DNA of 64,000 bases, from positions 504,923 to 568,922 of the forward strand of contig NZ_LMIR01000004.1 in NCBI RefSeq assembly GCF_001429165.1. The letters run 5' to 3'. A program made the position numbers and the translations under genes. The stretch is from Agromyces sp. Root81. GTDB taxonomy: Bacteria; Actinomycetota; Actinomycetes; Actinomycetales; Microbacteriaceae. Of the stretch, positions 57,889 through 64,000 are shown piece after piece. The number at the start of each line of letters is the position of its first letter. Positions within the stretch are counted from its first letter, which is position 1. The notes beneath the pieces were generated by a model. That model worked only from the letters and a program-made list of their open reading frames with translations. It ran no database searches and had not been told where the DNA came from.

Positions 57889-58454
57889 CCGGCGGACCCC
57901 TCGACGGCCTCCGCGGGCGCATCCCCGGCAGCGGGCGCCTCGTCGACGCCGTAGTCGGGGCATCGGCAGACGTCGGGCGACCAGGTCGAGCGCTCGAGTG
58001 CGATGTCGCCCATCGGGTTGATCCCCGGGCCGGCCGCGAGCGAGTGCGCGACGAGCGCGTGCAGGCACTTGACGCGCGTCGGCATGCCGCCCGCCGAGAT
58101 GCCCGCGAGCTCGGGCACGACGGCGATCGACTCGCGGTCGGCGAGGTAGTCGCGGTGGGCGCGGCCGTAGGCCTCGGCGACCTCGGCGTCGCTCGCCAGC
58201 AGCTCGGAGCACTCGACCATCAGCTGCGCGGCCTCGAGGAACGACATCGCGGCGGTCGCCGCCGGGTGCGAGAGGTAGTAGAAGGTCGGGAACGGAGTGC
58301 CGTCCGACAGGCGCGGCGCCGTGGCGACGACCGTCGGCGCTCCGCACACGCAGCGGGCGGCGATGCCCACGACGTCGCGGGCCGGGCGCCCGAGCTGCGC
58401 CGAGACGATGCGCACATCGCGCTCGCTCACCTGTTCGAAGGGCGGGCGGGTCAT
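57885..58454 (-). CDS. DUF501 family protein
   Basis: 189-aa cytoplasmic protein with the DUF501 pattern Q-L-G-R-P-A-R-D-V-V-G-I-A-A-R-C-V-C-G-A-P-T-V-V-A-T-A-P-R-L and G-G-M-P-T-R-V-K-C-L-H-A-L-V-A-H-S-L-A; the Cys-rich spots (C-V-C, C-L-H, C-R-C-P) hint at metal binding. Function unknown, but eno-ftsB-DUF501 is a conserved actinobacterial order. Overlaps both neighbours by 4 bp, so the three are co-translated. Confidence 0.9.
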   Translation of the reverse strand: MTRPPFEQVSERDVRIVSAQLGRPARDVVGIAARCVCGAPTVVATAPRLSDGTPFPTFYYLSHPAATAAMSFLEAAQLMVECSELLASDAEVAEAYGRAHRDYLADRESIAVVPELAGISAGGMPTRVKCLHALVAHSLAAGPGINPMGDIALERSTWSPDVCRCPDYGVDEAPAAGDAPAEAVEGSAG

Positions 58455-59209
58455 CGGATCTCCTCGGCTGCGGGAACGGCGGGCGGTGTCGTGGGGGCTG
58501 GGGGCTCTGTTGCGGGATCGGCGGGCGGTGCGGCCTCGGGCGCGAGCCCGGCGGTCAGCACCGAGTCGAGGAGGGTTCGCATCCAGTCGCCCTTCGATTC
58601 GGTCACCTCGGCCGAGACCTCGGCCGTGGCATCCGTCTTCGCCGCTTCCGTTCGATCGTCGATGACGAGGTAGCTCACCTCGCCCGGCATCACGTAGTCG
58701 AGGCGCTCCCGCGCCTGGGTCACGATGAAGGTGTCGTCGTTCCAGCGCTCGCGTTCATCGCGGAGCCGCTGCACCTCCTCCTCCTGAGCGGAGACGGCGG
58801 CGCGAAGCTCGGCGATCTGCTGCCGTTGCTGTGCGTACGCCGCGATCGTCGGCGCCAGCACCACGACGGCGAGCACGAGCACTCCCATCATGATGAGGGA
58901 GAAACCTGAGAATCGGATGCCGCTGAGCCAGCCTGCCCCGGCGGCGGCACCCTGCTGGGCCGGAGCCCGCCCTGCGGCCGACTTCGCGGACTTCTCCGGT
59001 TTGGCGCCTGCGGACGACTTCGCGGGGCCGCTCGACTTCGCGGCGCCGTTCGACGTCGCGGCCGACGTCGACTTCGCGGCCGATGTCTTCGAGCCCGTCG
59101 TCTTCGATCCCGCACCCGACGCAGCGGGGCCGCGCTTCGCGGCCGGCTTCGGCGTCGGTACGGATGGACGTCGTGGGGTGCGGCCGGAGCGACCGGTGTC
59201 GTCTCGCAT
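58451..59209 (-). CDS. ftsB: FtsB/DivIC-family septum formation initiator
   Basis: 252-aa bitopic protein. A 105-residue cytoplasmic part rich in Lys/Ser/Ala/Thr repeats (S-A-A-K-S-T-S-A-A-T-S) precedes one transmembrane helix (about 108-130) and a coiled coil Q-Q-R-Q-Q-I-A-E-L-R-A-A-V-S-A-Q-E-E-E-V-Q-R-L with the FtsB tail A-R-E-R-L-D-Y-V-M-P-G-E-V. It bridges FtsQ and FtsL in the divisome. The C-terminal 30 residues are Pro/Ala-rich. Follows eno on the same strand with a hairpin between. Confidence 0.88.
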   Translation of the reverse strand: MRDDTGRSGRTPRRPSVPTPKPAAKRGPAASGAGSKTTGSKTSAAKSTSAATSNGAAKSSGPAKSSAGAKPEKSAKSAAGRAPAQQGAAAGAGWLSGIRFSGFSLIMMGVLVLAVVVLAPTIAAYAQQRQQIAELRAAVSAQEEEVQRLRDERERWNDDTFIVTQARERLDYVMPGEVSYLVIDDRTEAAKTDATAEVSAEVTESKGDWMRTLLDSVLTAGLAPEAAPPADPATEPPAPTTPPAVPAAEEIR

Positions 59210-59242
59210 CGCCCCTCCTCATCGTCCAACCCGGAAGAACGA

Positions 59243-59274
59243 TGACGGGGGCGGCCACTCGGCCGCCCCCGTCA
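59243..59274 (-). terminator. Terminator of eno
   Basis: Perfect 14-bp stem (59243-59256 with 59261-59274) and ACTC loop, 13 bp after the eno stop on the minus strand, separating eno from ftsB. Confidence 0.85.
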
Positions 59275-59287
59275 CGCGTGATGCTGT

Positions 59288-60625
<1,338 letters not shown>

Positions 60626-60691
60626 TCAGTCTAGTAATGCTCACGACTGGCGTTCATCCCGGCCGGACGAGCTGCCCGCCCGCCGCGAGTT

Positions 60692-60754
60692 CGGAGATCC
60701 GCATGATCTCGGAGTGCTTCGGGCACCGGCACCCGAATGCGCGCAGTTCTCCGA
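60692..60754. repeat. 63-bp palindromic element, copy 2 (upstream of eno)
   Basis: Same length and layout as the element at 22427-22489: CGGAGATC at one end, GCGCAG-n-TCTCCGA at the other, with GGCAC and CCGAAT inside; about 42 of 63 positions agree. It lies between the hisS terminator and the eno promoter. Confidence 0.6.
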
Positions 60755-60770
60755 TGCTGTGCGAGCGGCA

Positions 60771-60800
60771 GCGAGTGCGGCGCGTAGGCGCCGCACTCGC
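60771..60800 (-). terminator. Terminator of hisS
   Basis: Perfect 13-bp stem (60771-60783 with 60788-60800) and GTAG loop, 7 bp after the hisS stop on the minus strand. Confidence 0.85.
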
Positions 60801-60807
60801 GTGTGAG

Positions 60808-62082
60808 CTACGCGGAGAGGTCGCGGAACGCGAGCGACGCGGCATCCGCCGTCTCGGCGCCGACCGACGCGAACGCGTCGAAGCCGTCGGCGGTCACGCG
60901 GTCGAGCAGGGCGCGCAGGTTCTTGACGCGGCGCTCGAGACGAACCCGCGAACCGGATGCCACGAGCTCGCCCTTCAGCTCGAGCAGGCGCCCGGCCGGG
61001 ACATCCGCGTCGTAGACGAGCACGACCGCGCGCGGGCGCTCCTCGTCGCGCACGGCGAGCAGGTCGACGATGCGCTCGAAGCCGATGGAGAAGCCGCACG
61101 CGGGCACCTCCTGGCCGAGGAAGCGACCGATCATGCCGTCGTAGCGGCCGCCGCCGCCGAGCGAGTAGCCGTAGTCGGGGTGGGCGATCTCGAAGATCGT
61201 TCCCGTGTAGTAGCCCATGCCGCGCACGAGGGTCGGGTCGAACTCGATGGCCGCGTCGGGCAGCGCTGCGCGCAGTGCGAGCAGGTCGGCGTAGGCCTCG
61301 CTGTCGAGCCACGAGGGCGTGGGCTGCGACGCCTGGCGATCCGCGAGGTGCCAGTCGGCGGTGGTCAGCGCCTCGAGTTCGGCCGCGACATCCGCATCGC
61401 CCGTGACGATGCCGAGCTCGGCGAGCTCCGCCGCCACTCCCCCGGTGCCGATCTTGTCGAGCTTGTCGATCGTGATGAGCGCTCGTTCGCGCAGCTCGTC
61501 GGGCACGCCCCATGAGCCGAGGATGCCGGCGAGGATGCGCCGGTCGTTCAACCGGATCGTGCAGCCCGAGAGCCCCAGCGCGTCGAGCGTCGCGACCGTC
61601 GCGGTGAGCAGCTCGAGCTCGGCGAGCGCACCCGCCTCGCCGATGATGTCGATGTCGCACTGCACGAACTGGCGGTAGCGCCCCTTCTGCGGGCGCTCTG
61701 CGCGCCACACCGGCGCGATCTGGATCGAGCGGAACACGGGCGGCAGCGCGGCCCGGTGCGTCGCGTAGAACCGGGCGAGCGGCACCGTGAGGTCGTAGCG
61801 CAGGCCGAGGTCGGCGAGCGAGAGGGCGTCGCCGGATGCCGCGGCGCGAGCGAGGTCGTCGGCGCCGAGTCCGCGCTTCATGACGGCGAACGCGAGCTTC
61901 TCGTTGTCGCCGCCGAGTCCGGCGTGCAGCCGCGAGGAGTCCTCCATGACCGGCGTCTCGATCTCGTCGAAGCCGTGCGCCGCGTACACCCCGCGGATCA
62001 CGCCGAGGGCGTGCTCGCGACGGGCCTTCTCGGCGGGGAGGAAGTCGCGCATGCCGCGCGGAGGGGTGACGGATGCAGCCAT
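60808..62082 (-). CDS. hisS: Histidyl-tRNA synthetase
   Basis: 424-aa class IIa synthetase. R-G-M-R-D-F-L-P near the start, motif 2 V-F-R-S-I-Q-I-A-P-V-W-R-A-E-R-P-Q-K-G-R-Y-R-Q-F, the histidine-binding L-V-R-G-M-G-Y-Y-T-G-T-I-F-E and motif 3 C-G-F-S-I-G-F-E-R, then a C-terminal anticodon-binding domain. ATG 62082 is preferred because GGAAG then lies 9-10 nt upstream; ATG 62091 would be too close to it. Length is typical. Confidence 0.95.
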   Translation of the reverse strand: MAASVTPPRGMRDFLPAEKARREHALGVIRGVYAAHGFDEIETPVMEDSSRLHAGLGGDNEKLAFAVMKRGLGADDLARAAASGDALSLADLGLRYDLTVPLARFYATHRAALPPVFRSIQIAPVWRAERPQKGRYRQFVQCDIDIIGEAGALAELELLTATVATLDALGLSGCTIRLNDRRILAGILGSWGVPDELRERALITIDKLDKIGTGGVAAELAELGIVTGDADVAAELEALTTADWHLADRQASQPTPSWLDSEAYADLLALRAALPDAAIEFDPTLVRGMGYYTGTIFEIAHPDYGYSLGGGGRYDGMIGRFLGQEVPACGFSIGFERIVDLLAVRDEERPRAVVLVYDADVPAGRLLELKGELVASGSRVRLERRVKNLRALLDRVTADGFDAFASVGAETADAASLAFRDLSA

Positions 62083-62146
62083 GCCGACCATTCTTCCAGC
62101 ACGCGGGCGTCGATCGCGGCGCGGGCCGGCCGGTCGCCGTTCGCAC

Positions 62147-62587
62147 CTAGCCCGCGTCGAGCTCGATGCCCTTCGCCGCAGCAGCCCGGCGCAGCGCGTC
62201 GGCCTCGTCGATGCCGACGGCGAGGTAGATCCGCAGGCCGTCCGCGTCGTCGCGCACGAGGTACTCGACGTCGCTCGTCACGATCAGTTCGTCGCTCGCA
62301 TCGAGGTAGCTCCAGCGCACGCGGACCATCGAGATGACGTCGGTGAGCGCGCTCACGGCGCGCAGCTCGGGCACGATCGATTCGAAGCCGAGCCGGCGGT
62401 AGAGCGGATACGACGACGAGAGCCCGGTCGCCATGTCGGCGCGGCTCTCGAGCGCCCCGGCGAACTCGTCGGTGATCACCATGCCCGGCAGCCCCCAGAG
62501 GCGTGCGGTGGCGTCGGCGTCGAAGTCGCGCTGCGCCGCCGCGTAGACGTCGAAGAACTCCTCGAGCCGCCAGTCCTCGATGCCCAT
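62147..62587 (-). CDS. NTF2-like protein (DUF6841-type)
   Basis: 146-aa alpha+beta protein: M-G-I-E-D-W-R-L-E-E-F-F-D-V-Y-A-A-A-Q-R-D-F-D-A-D-A-T-A-R-L-W-G-L-P-G, followed by strands I-S-M-V-R-V-R-W-S-Y-L and V-T-S-D-V-E-Y-L-V. This is the SnoaL/NTF2-like cone fold; the DUF6841 label is from memory. No catalytic residues can be assigned. ATG 62587 with AAGGGGGAG upstream. Between hisS and mazG on the same strand. Confidence 0.7.
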   Translation of the reverse strand: MGIEDWRLEEFFDVYAAAQRDFDADATARLWGLPGMVITDEFAGALESRADMATGLSSSYPLYRRLGFESIVPELRAVSALTDVISMVRVRWSYLDASDELIVTSDVEYLVRDDADGLRIYLAVGIDEADALRRAAAAKGIELDAG

Positions 62588-62662
62588 GGCTCCCCCTTCG
62601 GCGGCGTTTCGTCCGACGGTACGCCCGCGCCGCGAGTTCCGCGAGCCTTCGCCGGCTGCGAT

Positions 62663-63367
62663 TCAGGCGTCGCCGGGCGCCTCGGCTGCGCGCACCTCGG
62701 CTTCGAGGGCGCGCACGGCGGTGCGCAGCGCCCGCTCGGCGTCGAGGCCCTGCGAGCGAGCGGATGCCACGAGCCCGAGCAGCACCCGGCCGAGCTCGTC
62801 CTCCGTGGCGGGCGCGAGCGCCGCGGGAGCGGGCGCCGCGGGAGCGGGCGGTGCAGGAGCGGCCGACGCGGGCGCCGAGGCATCCGTCACGCCCACCTTC
62901 TCGGCCTTGCCGAGCACTTTCTGCGCGAGCGCGAGGGCCGGCATGCCGCGCGGGATGCCGTCGAGCACGCTCGTGCGGTGCGGCTTCTCGTCGGCCTTGA
63001 GGTCGTCCCAGAAGGCGACGACGTCGGCGGCGGTCTCGGCCTCGCGATCGCCGAAGACGTGCGGATGCCGCGACACCATCTTGGCCGTCATGTGCCGCGC
63101 GACGTCGTCGATGTCGAAGCGCTCGCCGTCGGCGTGTGCGGCGAGGTCGGCGTGGAAGAGCACCTGGTACAGCACGTCTCCGAGCTCTTCGATCATCTCC
63201 TCGCGACTGCCCGACTCGATCGCGTCGATGAGCTCCCAGCTCTCCTCGACGAGGTACTGAACGAGGCTCTCGTGCGTCTGCTCGGCATCCCAGGGGCAGC
63301 CGCCCGGAGCACGGAGCAGGGCCACGGTGTCGATGAGTTCGTCCAGTCCGGGGTGCGCTGCGCTCAT
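62663..63367 (-). CDS. mazG: MazG family nucleotide pyrophosphohydrolase
   Basis: 234-aa protein with one MazG domain: G-G-C-P-W-D-A-E-Q-T-H-E-S-L, E-E-S-W-E-L-I-D-A-I and E-E-L-G-D-V-L-Y-Q-V-L-F-H-A-D form the E-x-x-E and E-x-x-D magnesium sites. It hydrolyses non-canonical or oxidised NTPs. Residues 155-185 are a low-complexity Ala/Pro linker before a second, partial helical half. ATG 63367 lies 6 nt after TAGGCT (63379-63374), a leaderless start. Confidence 0.92.
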   Translation of the reverse strand: MSAAHPGLDELIDTVALLRAPGGCPWDAEQTHESLVQYLVEESWELIDAIESGSREEMIEELGDVLYQVLFHADLAAHADGERFDIDDVARHMTAKMVSRHPHVFGDREAETAADVVAFWDDLKADEKPHRTSVLDGIPRGMPALALAQKVLGKAEKVGVTDASAPASAAPAPPAPAAPAPAALAPATEDELGRVLLGLVASARSQGLDAERALRTAVRALEAEVRAAEAPGDA

Positions 63368-63416
63368 ACCGGCAGCCTAGGTGCACACCCGACGCGACGG
63401 CGTCGGCCGAACGCCC

Positions 63417-64000
63417 TCAGTGCACGACCGCGAGCAGCACGCCGACGGCGATGAACAGCGCCCCGAAGACGCCGTTCAACGCGCGCTGGCCGCGCACGGA
63501 ACGGGTGAACCGCCGCATGCTGTGCGCCGCCGCCGCGAAGAAGCCCCACATCACGATCACGTCGACGACCACGACGGTCAGGCCGACGATCAGGTACTGC
63601 GGAAGGAGCGGCAGATCGGGCCGGATGAACTGCGGCAGGAACGCGAGGAAGAAGACGATCGCCTTGGGGTTCAGGAGGTTCACCCAGAGACCCCTGCGGA
63701 ACATCGACCAGCGCGACTCGGAGCCCGCCGTCGGCGCCGGCCGTGAGGCATCCGCTTCGCCGTCGTCGGCATCGGAGGGCGGCTGCGGCTTCGCGAGCAG
63801 TTGCCGGATGCCGAGGTAGACGAGGTAGGCGGCGCCCGCGTAGCGGATGACCTCGAATGCGACCGGCGATCCGGCGACGACGACTCCGACGCCGGCGGCG
63901 ACGATCAGGATGTGCACGATGAGGGCGGTCTGCTGGCCGAGGATGCCCCAGATCGAGCGACGGAAACCCACGTTCAGGGAGTTGCCCATCGTGTTGATCG
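63417..64000 (-). CDS. LysE/RhtB-family exporter, 5' end beyond the window
   Basis: At least 194 residues of a six-helix amino-acid exporter. The visible start I-N-T-M-G-N-S-L-N-V-G-F-R-R-S-I-W-G-I-L-G-Q lies in the first cytoplasmic loop, where this family has G-x-x-x-G; F-R-R-G-L-W-V-N-L-L-N-P-K-A-I-V-F-F-L-A-F-L-P-Q-F is the diagnostic central motif. A 30-residue Ala/Pro/Asp insert separates helices 3 and 4. An in-frame ATG exists at 63989, but helix 1 and the P-G-P motif would then be missing, so the gene continues past the window. Confidence 0.85.
   Translation of the reverse strand, partial: INTMGNSLNVGFRRSIWGILGQQTALIVHILIVAAGVGVVVAGSPVAFEVIRYAGAAYLVYLGIRQLLAKPQPPSDADDGEADASRPAPTAGSESRWSMFRRGLWVNLLNPKAIVFFLAFLPQFIRPDLPLLPQYLIVGLTVVVVDVIVMWGFFAAAAHSMRRFTRSVRGQRALNGVFGALFIAVGVLLAVVH

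Noticed and set aside
63380..63400. CGTCGGGTG before the mazG -10, as a seventh damage-type element
   Set aside because: Spacing is one base short and the conserved TGTCGGC core is not intact.

Overview
The window is about 70% G+C, its genes are packed with many 4-bp ATGA/GTGA overlaps, GTG starts are common, and the family content is actinobacterial (DUF501, DUF4245, DUF4307, DUF6264, DUF6458, RmuC, mycosin-type subtilase, YcaQ, DSD1-type deaminase). It looks like chromosomal core and near-core sequence of a member of Micrococcales, most likely Microbacteriaceae (Agromyces/Microbacterium-like). No prophage, insertion sequence, integrase, CRISPR array or rRNA is visible.

Layout. 0-6 kb: two Fpg/Nei glycosylases flank a lipoprotein and an ECF sigma/anti-sigma pair, followed by DUF6458, CsbD and small proteins. 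6-9.1 kb: a decaying accessory patch with a frameshifted acetyltransferase, an HTH-only LysR protein, a VOC protein, an AAC(2')-like acetyltransferase and a HigB-toxin remnant carrying a 21-bp tandem duplication. 9-15.4 kb: yjdM, ychF, an ArsR-SRPBCC pair, an EamA exporter, a methyltransferase, a DnaQ-like exonuclease and rmuC. 15.4-20 kb: a SIS regulator, an LD-carboxypeptidase and a beta-lactamase-fold hydrolase (probable muropeptide recycling), then VOC and MFS genes. 20-24.3 kb: two adjacent GlpX fructose-bisphosphatases divergent from class II aldolase. 24.4-29 kb: TetR plus a heterodimeric ABC exporter. 29.5-35 kb: ispH, xseA-xseB, DUF4245, carbonic anhydrase, fumC. 35-46 kb: phoH, aminotransferase V, uppS, trhA, DUF4307, greA, ilvA, AI-2E, ycaQ, htpX, lemA. 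46-54 kb: a TetR-ABC-2 operon, an FAD lactone oxidase, a DSD1-type deaminase, MFS and TetR, then ppx. 54-64 kb: a tRNA-Leu(UAA), ndh, a subtilase, DUF501, ftsB, eno, hisS, mazG and a LysE exporter cut by the window end.

Four observations stand out. (1) Six genes share one promoter geometry, nTGTCGGC followed at fixed distance by a -10 hexamer and then by a leaderless or nearly leaderless start. Five of the six are DNA-repair genes (fpg/nei, DnaQ-like exonuclease, rmuC, xseB, ycaQ) and the sixth is an unknown 75-aa protein; this resembles the mycobacterial PafBC/RecA-NDp promoter. (2) The octamer CGGATGCC occurs 54 times (27 per strand) where about 5 are expected. In genes it usually forces GAT-GCC or GCA-TCC codons, and in three places it forms inverted pairs inside terminator hairpins, much as DNA-uptake sequences do in other bacteria. 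(3) Between the deaminase and the FAD oxidase, the oxidase's ribosome-binding site and first codons are repeated four times, giving three mini-ORFs in a perfect chain of GTGA stop/start overlaps. (4) A 63-bp palindromic element lies upstream of both fba and eno.

Many starts are leaderless (a TANNNT hexamer 5-7 nt before ATG/GTG), and I used this to choose starts.
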